Notes: a model not told the origin generated them from the sequence alone. Shown: positions 1-11,926, numbered from the stretch's first letter. The stretch is DNA of 64,000 bases from Ischnura elegans (GCF_921293095.1 NC_060251.1:54391585-54455584); one strand, 5' to 3'. Made by a program: numbers and translations.

Positions 1-163
1 CTTCCGCCAATGTCCCACAGTTCAACAAAATACGTCTTTTGATAAGGAGTACCTTCCTTGTACTCATGAAGCATCACTTCTACTGAGCATCCTACAGTCC
101 AAGATGGGTTTTTAATGGGCTCTTTATGGCATATTAAATGGGTTAAAGACGATTTACCAACTC
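1..163 (-). CDS. RABL3: RABL3 coding exon 2 (cut by window edge)
   Basis: Acceptor CTATTTCAG ends at 164. Frame is continuous with exon 1 and open to the window edge. Contains GKSSL of the P-loop and WDIGG of the G3 motif. Confidence 0.88.
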
Positions 164-279
164 CTGAAATAGAGGCCTTACATTAACTTCAGTTTCACTC
201 CTACGAATTTCAGTTGAGTATTAATGCGCTTACCCGAATCTCCGACAACAATTATTCGAACTTTGTCTATTGCAGCCAT
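1..279 (-). CDS. RABL3: RABL3 small GTPase, 5' part (exons 1-2, runs off left edge)
   Basis: Rab-like GTPase 3, an atypical Rab-related small GTPase. Exon 1 is 279-234 and exon 2 is 163-1, reading on the minus strand. Exon 1 begins [16 protein letters not shown] and ends in a GT donor at 233-232; exon 2 follows an AG at 165-164. Joining them completes the P-loop GDSGVGKS, which is split by the intron inside its first Gly codon region. Exon 2 then reads through the [12 protein letters not shown] and HEYKEGTP segments that mark RABL3 rather than ordinary Rabs, and ends near WDIGG, the G3 nucleotide-binding motif. The intron is only 70 bp. The remaining guanine-binding motifs and the C-terminus lie outside the window. 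The start was chosen because it is the first in-frame ATG and matches the usual short N-terminus of the family. Family assignment rests on remembered conservation. Confidence 0.9.
234..279 (-). CDS. RABL3: RABL3 coding exon 1
   Basis: Encodes 15 codons plus one base; ATG at 279-277, donor GTAAGC at 233. Holds the first half of the P-loop. Confidence 0.88.
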
Positions 280-480
280 TAAAATGCATTAAATATATGA
301 CAGCTGTCGGCTTCATAAAAAACGTAAACATACACATTCTTTCATTTACATATCTACGCGGCGCATGCGGCCCACGGCAGCCACTTGTTTATTAAAACAA
401 GTGGCTGTCGCTGACGTGTTTTTCAGCGGAGAAGTTGAATCGTTTGAATTCCTGTCGCACCCTGACCACGGTGATCAGCG
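280..480 (-). promoter_or_regulatory. RABL3 upstream region with NRF1-like palindrome and hairpin
   Basis: Upstream of the RABL3 start on the minus strand. GCGCATGCGG at 361-370 is close to the palindromic NRF1 (Ewg in flies) site YGCGCATGCGCR, often found at housekeeping promoters. Next to it is a 13-bp perfect inverted repeat, 378-390 and 395-407, with a 4-base loop. No TATA box is evident. Which bases are transcribed cannot be seen. Confidence 0.4.
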
Positions 481-1977
481 GTTTTCCTCCATTATGTACA
501 CAAGATTATCGTTGACCCTTGATCATAAAAACGAATTTTCATGAAAGTATCATCAACTTGATTCTTAAGAAGGTAAGAATAAAAATCTTTGTTGACAAGG
601 TTGTGGCTGATTTATCGCACATAGGTACAAAATTAATTATATGAGATGAAACTCTTCTACGCAAAAAAATGAAGTTAATCTTATAGCTGGCTAGTATTAT
701 TTGTGATGAAGGAGCGGAAAAGTGGTTAAATTGCAGATGAAAGAAAAAGCTGGTGATAGTTTTCTTTAATCGAATAGCCAATTTTTGTGAGAATAATTTA
801 TTGGAAATTCTAAATAATTCTAGGAATGAATGAAAGCACTGCAACAATAAATAAATAGGATACATACGGAAATTAGAGGGGGTGGGGAAAAAAGTGGAGA
901 GGGGAGGAAATGGAGAAGGGGTGGTAGAGCTGTCACTAAATATGCTTAAGTGATTTACTGTACCATTACTGTTGGAACATGATGAGAAGAGTCAGGATAT
1001 GAAGCCCTTGATCACTGATCATGATGTCACCCTTGTTTCTTTGAATATGTAGATGGATTTGTATAAGTCTTATTGATGATAAGGGACGTGGATTGATGAG
1101 ACTGATGTTGTAAATAGAAACCAAATGAGAATTTGATGCTGTGTTGGACCGCAGATGGCTTGTCCAAGTGTCCAAGTCTAAAACTTGCATGGCTCTAGCT
1201 AGTAGATTTCTCCATGATAGTCCTATGTATGCAAAGTTCACTCAGGAAATATTATTTGGCTTAGACTTGGAAGGAGGGTGTCAATGGCATGTTTAGGGCC
1301 ATATGAGCAATTATTTCACTCAACTGCTAGATGGCCATAGAACAGTCATTAATTTTTAAGTTTTTTAGTGTGACAGGTCAGTATAACCAGCACTATGTGG
1401 CCCATGGCACAGTTTAATTAGGCCCTGGAAAATTATAAGTATCGATTCCTTTACTTACATTTTTGTATCATGAAGGAACTTTTGGAGTAAAAGAGTTTCA
1501 TGATTTGGCTCACAATTCATTTTTAGTTATCACAAACAATTTCTATCCCAAAAGGTTATACAAATTAGAAAATGCAGCCTGAAAGTATGAAAAGGTGGTC
1601 AATCCTGATATAATATATCAAGTACCTACGCTATGTGAATGTTGGAATTTATTTTTATAAGTGAAACATTTTTACTGGTTAACAAAAAAATTAATTAGCC
1701 ACCACACAGAACACAACTAAGCATGCAGAATACATTTTTTTGGGATATAAATCTCTTACAAGTGAAGTTCCCGAAATTAACTTTCTACTTTACTGGAAAT
1801 GATTTAGCTTGTTCATTATGCCTAATAATTACTTTATTTTTGAGGAAAAAGAAAAATACTAAAATTTTGGGTAAAAATATCATCAGCACTACCAGAGTCC
1901 CTTTAAGATATACATTAAAAAATAGCATTTTATCATGAAATTAATACACATGCACATTTGTAGGCATTGCTACACCA
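480..1977. other. Intergenic, no gene seen
   Basis: AT-rich spacer between RABL3 and the 3' end of the FAM149 gene. Only short chance frames; I see no exon with good splice sites and no repeat with clear ends. Confidence 0.5.
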
Positions 1978-1983
1978 TTTATT
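1978..1983 (-). terminator. Possible FAM149 polyadenylation signal
   Basis: AATAAA on the minus strand about 280 nt after the FAM149 stop. In AT-rich DNA this hexamer is common, so support is weak. Confidence 0.3.
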
Positions 1984-2261
1984 TAAAAAATCGATTAAAA
2001 AAAATATCAGCCCATTGCCACCTCCGACAAGCAGGAAAATCACAGATACATTTTTGAAAATCACATTAAGAAAGTTGGTTAAAATATGTTATACATGCTC
2101 CACATTAGCTCTTATGCAGCAGTTAATGGCTTCTGATAAACAACACACATCTTCCATCATGAATACCTTGATGGGTTTGAGTGAATCAGCCACATAAAGA
2201 GACTGCCCCTTTTCAGAATCTACCAGAGGAAGATATATATGTATAATATAGTGATCACAGC

Positions 2262-2326
2262 TCAGAGATCTGAATTCCTTTCTTTTTTCAATTTTTCTTT
2301 TCTGGTTCTCAAAGTGGTGGCATGAC
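2262..2326 (-). CDS. FAM149B1: FAM149 terminal coding exon
   Basis: Acceptor TTATTTTTAG ends at 2327. Encodes a highly basic tail (TLRTRKEKLKKERNSDL) and the stop TGA at 2264-2262. Confidence 0.72.
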
Positions 2327-5300
2327 CTAAAAATAAATATAAGTGGACATTTTTAACTTTCCGAAAATTTAAATATTCATATTTAAGTTACGGAAAGAAC
2401 TCATAAATATGGACCAAATAATTCACAATTACTTACGATTTCGATTAAATTTGTGACTATAGCCATCAGCATCAACTTTAAAAGGGCTTATTTCACGTTT
2501 ATATGGTGGATGTTTCATTACAGACGATGCCCTTTCACCAAGCTGAAAAAGGATAGATTTTTATTTTCTTACGCTGTAAACCTCCATAAAAATATTGAAT
2601 TATTTACTCACATCATGAGATGTGATGATCTGATAAAGAAAAATTACCAAAGGAATAAGGGTGGGAAGAATAGCAAAGCAATAGCTCTCATAAATTACAC
2701 TGAAAAAGTGATGATGGACATTAAAGGAAAGAAATATGCACCTCCATAAAAAAAAAATTGCCATTAGGAGAGGTGAGTAGAGAGCTGCGTAAAACCAATA
2801 TAAAGATTGCCATCCAAAGATGGCATTCGTATAATTTACCAAGAGACCCACTGTTTTTTTAATAGAGATCAACAATGTGAATAGGTAATAGTTTTTTCAC
2901 AAAAGTAACCCTAAAAGAATAGAAAAATCCCCAAGCTTTTCATCGGTCATTAGAACAGAATTGAAACCAAAAAGAAAACATATGAAATATAAAACACCAT
3001 GGAAACTACTATTTAACACTTTTGATTTGGAACGTGGTACTTTAACTTCTCCCAAATACAGCTGAAATTTAATTTTTCAGGGAAACCATGGGTCAGAATT
3101 TCAGCTAAACTTGGGTCAGAAATAGAGTGCTTACGATGAAGGGAGCTGATCAAAGGTCAAAACCATCAACAAGACTAAGTGAGTTTCTCAAATATTCAGA
3201 GGAATAAAAGCTGACAATTACCTTGAGGGAGGACCACATAAATCTAAAATTGTTTACTTTGAGAAAAATTCGCAGTAAATTTTAAATATTTCTCAACATT
3301 TATTCAAACTGTGGAATATGCTGAATACTTAACAAATATTCTAATAGTTTTCTCAAGGACAAAAGTTAAAGTAACCTTACAGCAAAAAGTGCCAATGATT
3401 ATAATGATTCTCACATATAGGTACTCACAAAACATGAAATCCAACAACAATCATCACCTTTCATCAAAAAATCAAATACAAAATCATTTTTGAAGTGTGT
3501 GGTGTGAAATTTAAACAAATCAATACCTAAAAGCTTTAACATTTACGTTTGTTTCACCCATGAAAGCAGCAGCAGTTCGTTTATTTTTATGTCGACAATA
3601 TTACAGTGAGAAAAGATGGAAAAATGTAATGCCACAAACCAGATTTTTGTATGATGACATAGTTGATCTTACATTTCTTGTGGCCAGCTTTGGTAATGCT
3701 GATGACGATCGCCCATGTAGTAACTTGCTTACCTATTAGTAAGGAGCATAGAAAAAAATTACAAATTTTCCCAAGTGTAGAGAGAGAATGTTGATTTAAA
3801 AAAATCACTAGGTACAGTTACCTCATTACTTGTCGACCACTTATTATCTTCAATGGTTGGAAGTTTTACATGCCTGGATTTACTCTGTGAATAACGGCCC
3901 GTGGAATTTTCCATCCTCTCATTGTTTCTTCTGCTTCTGAACGATATGTCTCTGAAAAAAATATTAAGAATATACATTTGCAGTTATTTCCAAACAAAAG
4001 ACTTAAAACTAGCTTAAATTTGAGGAGTTTATACGATATTGAGTAAGTATGAATGAACATACTTCAGAGAGCATAGTAGTTTCTGTTCAATGGACTACTA
4101 CTTTCCCTCAAATAAAAAGATTATCCTACTTACAAACCCAATATTTTCACGGGTATATGTTAAGTCCATACCTTTGGTTATGTCTTTGCTCCAACTGCTT
4201 CAATTCTACAGTCACATCAGAACTCCTCAAATGACTTGGAGAATGAAGGTGCAACCTTTCCCTTGATTGAGTCGGCTTCTTGTAAATGCCTCCATGAAAC
4301 CCATTAATGTCAGGCAGCCTTGGCTCGTTTCCAGCCTTTTTTTCAACTTCCAACGCACATGAATCAGCATTGTTTGACACCAAACCTTCAAATTCATCTC
4401 TTTCCTCAGATATTCTATCAGCAGCCAGCCGATTCTTAGATTTCCTGTGGCTGAGCCATGTGTGATCACTATGCCTGCGGTGAATTGGTTCATAGGTGGA
4501 AGACTGAACGGGTGCTGTTGCGTGACTCAATTCTTTAGCAGACTGAGAAGGTTGTGCTAGTGTGTCGTCAGATGAAATAGACTTGTCTGTAATACGCCTC
4601 TCAATCCTCGGGCCCCTGGTCACAAATGTCTCAGAGAGTCTACTATGTTTACAAAATGAAAATTCTTCACCTTCTCCATCTTTTTCCTTTAACTTTTTCT
4701 CCATGAATTCTTTGATTTTAGGTTCCACCACTTCTTTCCAAACATGCTTGGTTAATTCATCAACCAAAGCTTCATTTATTACTTTGACTTCATGGCACAT
4801 TGATGGCTCAGAGGTGGGTTGAAATTCATGGGAAAGGATAGGTTCATGCTCAACTGTTCCATGGCATGCATAGGTCTCTTCACAATTTTCTTCATTATTA
4901 ATCTCTTGTGCACTGCTGTAAGATGAAGAATGCCAGAGTAATAGTGTACACTTTTGAGTAAATAAGGCTATTTATATGAATAGTGAATAAGGCCAAAGTT
5001 AAGAATATTTGAGTAAAAAAGTGAGTAATGGGATTGACGAAAATATTTTTCACCGAGTGAGCCTGTTAAGACAAAACATGATTGTGTACTGTTAAGTACA
5101 CCCTCATACACATCAGTTATTATGTTTCCTCCATATACAGGCTATCTTCATTTTCCATCATCTAATCCAAGTGAAATGCTATAGCACAATTTCTTCAGCA
5201 AGGGATTTACATATATGTATAGTAAGTAAATACGGATGTTGCAATCAATCAAAGTTTGGTATGATGAGATTTTTAGCTAGAAAAATCTACAAACTCAGAA

Positions 5301-8300
5301 AAAACATAATTGAATAGCATGGAAAAAAGCATAATTGCATAGCATAGAAAAAAGCATGATTGCACTAAGTATACATGTATGTAAAAATATATTATGTATG
5401 TACAAATAAAATATTGGTAGAAAAACACTAAGCTCAATGCCATCTGAATGCTGCTAGCTTATGAACTGGTTGAAGATGCTCGTCCTCCAAAATTTTGCCC
5501 TTGTGATATTCTAACACAACCAGGAATTTTGAACTAAATACATCTTGTTTTGGGGAAAAACAATCATAGGTGTTGCTGTACAACAACACATTCCCAACTA
5601 TGAATTCTTCCGCCAATTTTTCTAATTCTACTTTCGCTCATGTCTAACCTAAAATTGAATTTACTCTTGTTGGGATTACAATGAACACAGCTTAAGTATT
5701 GGGCATTGAAAATGATTAAGAGCACAATCCTCCCGGAGTAGAGGGTAAAGTATCATTATTCTAACTAGAGGCTCTATGGTTCAAATCTTGGTGAGGGATG
5801 ATTGGGTGTTGTTACCAGTTTCAAAATCCATCAATTGGCAGTGTGCAAAGATGTTCTGAAGTGAGAGAACTCCATTCTTAGTGATATGAGGGCAAAAGCG
5901 TAATACAGATCCTTCACAAGTTGTAATATTGCAACACACATGGCCGGATTTACCGTAACGCAAAATAGGCATGTGCCTAGGGGCGTCGCAGTCCAAGGGG
6001 CTCCTCCTGTTAGGCAACCGGAAATGATCTGTACTGGAGGTGCCTCGAAGTGCACTGCTGTCAGCAGGCTTGCTATGTGGGTTCTGTCTGACTGCAGGTG
6101 CCCTCTTTGCTAGGGCTTTAAATGTGCTAAGTTAGGATTATAGTAGAACTCGAACTGTGATGCCATAATTAATGAATTTGCCAAAAAGAAGACAAGAAGG
6201 AAACTTTTGAGGTAGTTCTCATTGTGCTTGAGGCAGGCCCCATTATGTCTTCATTCATGTTTTTACCTGTACTTTAATTTCTCTAGAAGATATTGCAGGA
6301 AGATATGCAGTTGGCTGTAATTGTATTTTAGAGACTTTATTCAATTGAAAATGTCGTTTGTACTGCTGCTCCTCATGCGTTTTAAAATTAGTTAATTTAT
6401 ATTATATTTCATGCTACCGCAGTTAATTCAGTTACAACAGCACTTAATTTTTTTACTTTTGAAGTTACTCTTCTTTTTTGTTGTATGAATCAAGGCTACA
6501 CATTGTTTTTGGGATGGGTTTTCATGAAGTGTTTTAGTTGCATAAAAGTTAAACTGTTTCATACATAGTTTTACTCCAAGCTGTTTTTTAAATTGAATTG
6601 TCTATGTTTTCCCTGCATAAAACTTTAAGCATAAACTTAAATGCTATCAGCCATATATCTGTTTATTCCTTTTTTCAAACCCTACCTCATGCGAGTGGCT
6701 ATGCCTTATCACAAAAATCGGGGAGGGAGGGGCTCAAGTGAGGATGGGCACTCAATGGGGAGGTGCCTATAGCGTAACTTTGGGTAAATCCGACCCTGGT
6801 AACACATATGACTGATTTCCCTGGTACAAAAGGTATATATGTATGTATGTAGTTTGAAAATTTCCAGTTGTGTGAGAACATTACTTGGACAAAATTTTGG
6901 AAGATATCTTCAAGGAATTCCCAAGCTGGCTGCATTCAGATGCCCTTGAGATTTGTGTTATTTTTTTCCTCCACCGTACATACATATATCAATTTCAGCA
7001 GTTGCAAATGGATAAAAGATTAGATTTTAGCAACAGACTGATGGAAAGCTGAGACTGCCTACCTAGATATATCCTAAATTTGGTAATTAATTTTAATTGA
7101 AGAGATTAAATTGAAGAAAAGTACTTAAAAATAATTAAAATGAATAGTGAAATATAAACAAACTTTAAGTTACATTCCAAGAGTCAAATATGTACATACT
7201 CAAATACAATGAAAAATGAACAACTCACAATATGGGATGTATAAGAAGAAATGGAGCAACAGCTTCAGAAAAGAAACTTGATGGCCAGTACTACTACGAA
7301 TGCTCAAATGGACAACTTATGTTTACAATAACTCCTCACCTTGAATGGCTGTGATTTCCCTCCGCTGATGACGCAATTCTTACTTGCAATGGGGGGTCAT
7401 TAGTAGGAATTGTCACACAATTCACACTGACTGCTTTCCCCACCACTCTGCAAATAGGACAAAAAACAATTGCAATACAAGACTATAGAACCAGAGGGTA
7501 AATAGTTTAAGGATTACATGACTTGATAAAATAGATATGTGATTGCTATAAAGCTTCACGGGAGTTGGGAATTTTGGCTGGTAATTTTACTCCAAAATGT
7601 TAACAGTTTTCACAAACCACAGGGTTCATTGTTTTGTAACATGCACATAGTAGAAGAGGGTCCGATAATTATCGTTATTATATATTATTATAATTGTATA
7701 AAACTTGAGCATCTATGTGCATCTAATTTGTTGTCACTAGCTATAGTCTAATTTGGCCAAAAGCTATTACTAAATTATGCATGGTTAAAATCTGAAGAAT
7801 ATTGAGTGATCTCTGCATTATAAGGATGAAGAACAATCACTATTTCCCAATGTCATTTTTTTCAAATTTCAGATAGTCAAAGAATAGCTTAAAGCATATT
7901 TTAACTTCTACCAATTTCCATGATCATCAGCTTAGAAAATAGTGAGAATGGAATTTTTTTAAAACCACATAATACAGGTTTTTTTTCTTGAAGTAGTAGG
8001 AGTGGTGGTTGAATAACAAAAATTTTCCACCTTTGTTCTAATCACTGTTTTCACTGATCTTTGATGATAAAAGAAGTTGAGTGCAATAATTTGTTAAGCC
8101 CGGTACTCCATGACAAATGCGGCATACCCCCATGCTTAGTCCTAAGGTTAGTGTCACAGTAAAACTTGTTCTTATATAACATTTCTAAGCCGAATTGATA
8201 AGAAGTGAAGAATGAATTGGATATGTTGAAGGGAATTCAAACCAAAACAAACACCTTTACCTTAAATGTGGAAATCTTAGCTTCCATTGTTGACATTCTT

Positions 8301-11133
8301 CTGCAACAACTCTTGGAAGGGGTGAATGGGTTTCTCCATATAGAGCCTTCTCTATATTATCCATCATACTTTTAACCTTGAGAGTAGTTTCTTGTTCACT
8401 TTCCTGCAGAAAGATCCAAGGACAAGAAAGCTATACAGTGAAGCAAGGAAAATGTTGAAACACATGCCAGTCAAGAAAGTGTTGCTATCATACCCAGCAG
8501 CAAAAGGATATTTTTTCAAACCAGCAATTCTGTATACCACCAAAAAGTTTAAGAACTTACAATCCAAAGGCAACTGTTAAATTTCTATTTGGCCTTTCCA
8601 TAATCAACTAAACAAGTGCATCCACTGGAGGATATCATGGTGCAGAGAGCAAATTTTGGGGAATAAGTGTGGTGAAAATGTATTCTAATGGGGGTGCAAA
8701 AATAATAGCAAGCCATAAATAATTAAAACTTATGGAGAGAGTACCCACTACTATCAAGTTTGGCTAAATCAATATATTAAGAATCAAAATTTTTACTGGA
8801 TGTCTCAAAAAATGAATAAATAGAGAAAGAGGATGTTGATTAGGATGTACATATTTCCTATTTAAAAATTGAGGGGAGATTGGCTCACTGGCAGGTTTTG
8901 GTGGAAAAGAAGAAATATGGGTAGGGGGTAGGCCATCGAGCTAAAGAGGACGGACATCCCTCATTGAGGAACAAATAACATTTTCATTCATTTCAACTAC
9001 AATATCTAAGCTGGGCAAAGGAAGTTACCCATCACTTCATCATTATTGCAAGCAGAAGTCAGCAGAAATTTTTGTGCGTCAAAAAAGCAATTAAGTTACA
9101 TACTGCAAAAGAACAAATGTAGCTTGCAAAGCACTTAAGAGCAAAACTTGGTAATGTACGAGCATGATTTATGGCAGTCACTTACACATAATTATTAACT
9201 ATTAAGTGATTTTTCTCCGTGGTTTGACATACTAAATATGTTCAAAGGTTCATAACTTTCTATGGTTTTGGTTCTGCACTTAAACACAGCTATCATAATT
9301 CATCATAAGGATACTTCTTTCGCATACATACAGGGTGTCCCATTTATCTGGACCACCCGAAATAACTTTACTATGTTTTCATTTGTTCACTGTCAACGTC
9401 AGCAATTGGAGTAATTCCAACACCCTCATACCTGCACTGAGTGCTAGAGAGTCAGTCATTTATCATAAAACTGTGTTTATGTTAATGATCTACTGTGCTA
9501 CATTTTTTAATAAGTCTTTAGGAGAGGAAATGAATTGCCAAACAAAAAATATAGGGTGCTATTTAAAAAAGACATATAGCTGTTCGTATCTTTGCAAATA
9601 ACAAAGCTACAAGGAAGGCAATCACGCTGATTAATGTCTCCCTGACAGCTAATGAACATTTGCTTGACACATTTTTGAATTTGCATCTGGACAAAAAGTT
9701 ATTTTGGGTGGTCAAGATAAATGGGACACCCTGTACATAGCTTAAGGAGAAATTGGTGATGATCACCTGACATCCCTCTGCCTGACTTGGAATGAGAAAT
9801 CCTAGCATCCACACATCTTTATATATCCATCTCACTGCTTATTCCTCCTCAAAGCTTCCAATTAGCTTAAACTTCTCACTTTTTCTATATGTGAATGAAA
9901 CAAATCCTCATTCACTTTCCAAATGAAGGCTTTAATTTATAACTCTGCCATCAAGCAGCACATAACATAAAATGAACTGTACGCAAATCAGTCAGTTTTT
10001 ACTGGGAGATTTCAGCCCCTCTAATTTCAAACCATATACATTCTTGTCATTGACTCCGATGGCAAAATCTGCAATGCTGGTTTTAATAATAGCAAGACTT
10101 CCTATTGAAATTTATAGTCTTGTTCAGTCGGGTATTGATCAATAGTGTGAATCAAAAATGAAACACATAGTCTCATTTTTTGCCACTGCTAGGGAAATTT
10201 TTAATTCTAGATGGTAAACTATGCATGTTAATGTGACATAATAGTAACACAATGCATCAGTAAGGAAATAAATTTTCTTTCTTAATTTTCCCAGAAAACT
10301 ACTGGGAATAAGCCTTATATGAGCTATCAATGTCTTACAAAGAATATTTTATTCCTAAAACATACACCTCAAATCAACAAATCATTGACTTCTCCATTTA
10401 CTTGGAAATAATTACACAAAAAGATTAAAGGTGAAGCAATGTGCAATTAGTGTGCAGACTCAGAAAAGAATATTTGCTGGGTAATTAAGGCAGCTTTGTA
10501 ATACTACAGAAATATCACCTAATGTCAGTGACATTAGCATGCTACTATGCACCGAAAATTCACTGAGAGAGTTTATGAATGTGATCATTTAGATAACTGG
10601 TGAAAATACATGAAAATAAATCTCACATCAAACCATGACAATGAGCTAGAATTGCTCCTTTCCCAATCAGAAGACTCAGATTCATCAAAAGAGATCTTAT
10701 CCAGTGAGTTCCAGGGGTCAAGCATATTAACATCTTGAAAAACATCTTCCACAAAATTATCAATTTCCCTGAGAAAAATTCAGTACAGATATAAAAACTA
10801 AGTATTGTAATAAAGGGAAATTTATTATAATTAATGAACAATTCCAAGTAATAAAATCAATTTGAACACTTTAATAGAATGAATCTAAAAAATATTAATG
10901 GGGTCACATCAGGTAATTTTTTCTGAGGAAACCACTTCAAGTCACACAGATTACTGAGTATTGCATTATTTTAAATCTAGAAAAAAATCATTGAATAAGA
11001 TTTCTCTGATAACTCACTTGGAATGCATCTTGTGGTGAGTCCTTTTTCTTGTTCCGATATCCAGACTGGCGAACTGATTCTCAAGAGTATCTGGTGGAGA
11101 CTCAGACAACACATGAGGTTGTCTCCCTTCCAT
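2262..11133 (-). CDS. FAM149B1: FAM149-family protein (DUF3719), eight coding exons
   Basis: Join on the minus strand: 11133-11018, 10768-10627, 8403-8261, 7447-7340, 4915-4172, 3951-3822, 2542-2437, 2326-2262; total 1554 nt, 517 aa plus stop. All junctions are GT-AG and keep one open frame. Residues about 75-135 match DUF3719, the domain that defines FAM149A/B: a serine-rich stretch with SLSWFD, a helix with IEKALYGE, then EECQQW and the hallmark FPHLR at 130-134. In vertebrates FAM149B1 is tied to primary cilia and Joubert syndrome; the same role here is inference. The large 744-nt exon encodes a polar, probably disordered region beginning with acidic residues and a helical Lys/Glu-rich segment. 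The C-terminus is basic, ending KKERNSDL. The start is the first ATG in the first exon with a DUF3719-side continuous frame; an upstream coding exon is possible. FAM149A versus B is not settled, but the EECQQW wording is closest to B1 as I remember it. Confidence 0.8.
2437..2542 (-). CDS. FAM149B1: FAM149 coding exon 7
   Basis: Acceptor CTTTTTCAG ends at 2543; donor GTAAGT at 2436. Encodes 35 residues in phase with exon 6 (phase 0) and leaves one base for exon 8. Confidence 0.72.
3822..3951 (-). CDS. FAM149B1: FAM149 coding exon 6
   Basis: Acceptor TTTTTTCAG ends at 3952; donor GTAACT at 3821. Encodes a basic stretch followed by VKLPTIED; short LPPI/LPTI motifs recur in the C-terminal half of FAM149 proteins. 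Confidence 0.72.
4172..4915 (-). CDS. FAM149B1: FAM149 coding exon 5 (large)
   Basis: Acceptor CTTACAG ends at 4916; donor GTATGG at 4171. An open 744-nt exon encoding about 248 residues: a Glu-rich start, an amphipathic Lys/Glu helix (VEPKIKEFMEKKLKEK), then Ser/His/Arg-rich low-complexity sequence. This is the region least conserved in the family. Confidence 0.8.
5299..5369. repeat. Three-copy imperfect tandem repeat, about 25 bp
   Basis: Units at 5299-5322, 5323-5347 and 5348-5369 each start with A6, then GCATAATTG or a variant, and end with a CAT/AG motif. Lies in FAM149 intron 4. Confidence 0.7.
5939..6798. mobile_element. hAT-type relic, 860 bp
   Basis: Ends are inverted: CATGGCCGGATTTACC at the left and, read inward from the right, CAGGGTCGGATTTACC, followed by matching TAACGC/TTACGC and ATAGGCA segments. 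Flanks gcaacaca (5931-5938) and gtaacaca (6799-6806) agree at 7 of 8 positions, the 8-bp duplication of hAT elements. No transposase frame is left inside; it is a non-autonomous or decayed copy. Sits in FAM149 intron 4. Confidence 0.75.
7340..7447 (-). CDS. FAM149B1: FAM149 coding exon 4
   Basis: Acceptor ATTTGCAG ends at 7448; donor GTGAGG at 7339. Continues VVGKAVSVN after HLR, comparable to the ILGRQI that follows HLR in vertebrates. Phase 2 at both ends. Confidence 0.78.
8261..8403 (-). CDS. FAM149B1: FAM149 coding exon 3, DUF3719 core
   Basis: Acceptor CTGCAG ends at 8404; donor GTAAAG at 8260. Encodes the DUF3719 core with EECQQW and the conserved HLR motif, whose Arg codon is completed by the next exon. 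Confidence 0.85.
9331..9733. mobile_element. TA-flanked MITE with about 40-bp terminal inverted repeats
   Basis: The left end starts CAGGGTGTCCCATTTATC and the right end is its inverse; the match extends about 40 bp through GACCACCC and AAATAACTTT with a few mismatches. TA dinucleotides flank both ends (9329-9330, 9734-9735). TA duplication and the GGGTGTCC-type end point to the Tc1/mariner (IS630) superfamily. The interior holds no convincing transposase frame. Lies in FAM149 intron 2. Confidence 0.85.
10627..10768 (-). CDS. FAM149B1: FAM149 coding exon 2
   Basis: Acceptor TTTTTCTCAG ends at 10769; donor GTGAGA at 10626. Encodes an acidic, serine-rich stretch ending SSSLSWFD, which aligns with the segment before DUF3719 in vertebrate FAM149B1. 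Confidence 0.78.
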
Positions 11134-11148
11134 CTCTTTCACATCATT
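11018..11148 (-). CDS. FAM149B1: FAM149 first coding exon
   Basis: Acceptor TTTGCCTAG ends at 11149, donor GTGAGT at 11017. The proposed ATG is at 11133-11131; bases 11148-11134 are open in the same frame and may be 5' UTR or coding from a further exon. Ends in phase 2. Confidence 0.65.
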
Positions 11149-11417
11149 CTAGGCAAACACGGAGCAAAAATTCAATTACTTACAACATTTGAACATGGTA
11201 AAAGTCACATACGTAAATGATGGAATGATATATGTAGCATATACAACATGAGATATATTCATATTGAAGGTGAAGTACAAAGAGTAATCTTCGCAATGAA
11301 AAGAGAGATAATTAAATAATTATCCTCCATATGGCATTAGAGATATATTGACATAAGTCATTACATCTTCAATGTCTCCAACCTTTATTTCATGCTTATG
11401 CTATCTGGCTCTCTTAC

Positions 11418-11451
11418 ACACTAGTATTGATGTTCCATCTATTCTCATTAT
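11418..11451 (-). other. Possible FAM149 5' UTR exon
   Basis: Splice-flanked block: acceptor TGATTTCAG before it, donor GTAAGAG after it. It contains an ATG, but joined to the next exon that frame stops at once, so it would act as an upstream ORF. Inference from splice signals only. Confidence 0.25.
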
Positions 11452-11926
11452 CTGAAATCAAATGAGTAAAGATAGCATATGACTATTTACACGCATGGCA
11501 CAATTAACAATAAGATCAAGAATTAGATTACCAGCTCATTTTAATTTTGCCCTTAAACTTGCCCATAAAAACTAAATCAAGTACAATGTAGGCTAAAATA
11601 GAGAAATGTAAGGACAACTATTTCGTATAACATTATCACAGTTTTGGTAGATGTATGCTTTCGTATAACTTCAAATAATCACTTCTAAATACCTTTTCAG
11701 ATAAGCTTATTTTTAATCTCTAAACCTTCAAATTCAACTACATGCTAACATTTTGTCTTGGGATACAATGTTTTTTTTCGGAAACTTATACATAATCTAC
11801 AGAATACGAAAGGTTATATCAACCAGTTATTATTTGAAGAGCTATAATGGCCATAAAAAATAAGAGGTTGACATAAAAACTGAAACAAACGAGCGTAAAC
11901 TAGGCTAAAATTAGTTTACCACTTAC

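Noticed and set aside
539-2875. Several 60-108 codon frames at the left of the window
   Set aside because: AT-rich chance frames; some lie antisense to real FAM149 exons and none shows a domain.
3524-3600. Possible extra FAM149 exon reading RTAAAFMGETN
   Set aside because: No AG acceptor in a suitable place, and exons at 3822 and 2542 already join in phase without it.
5299-5369. CRISPR-like array
   Set aside because: Tandem units directly abut with no spacers and the DNA is eukaryotic.
5720-5800. tRNA-like B box (GGTTCAAATC) near 5777
   Set aside because: Only one loose box; no A box at proper spacing and no cloverleaf.
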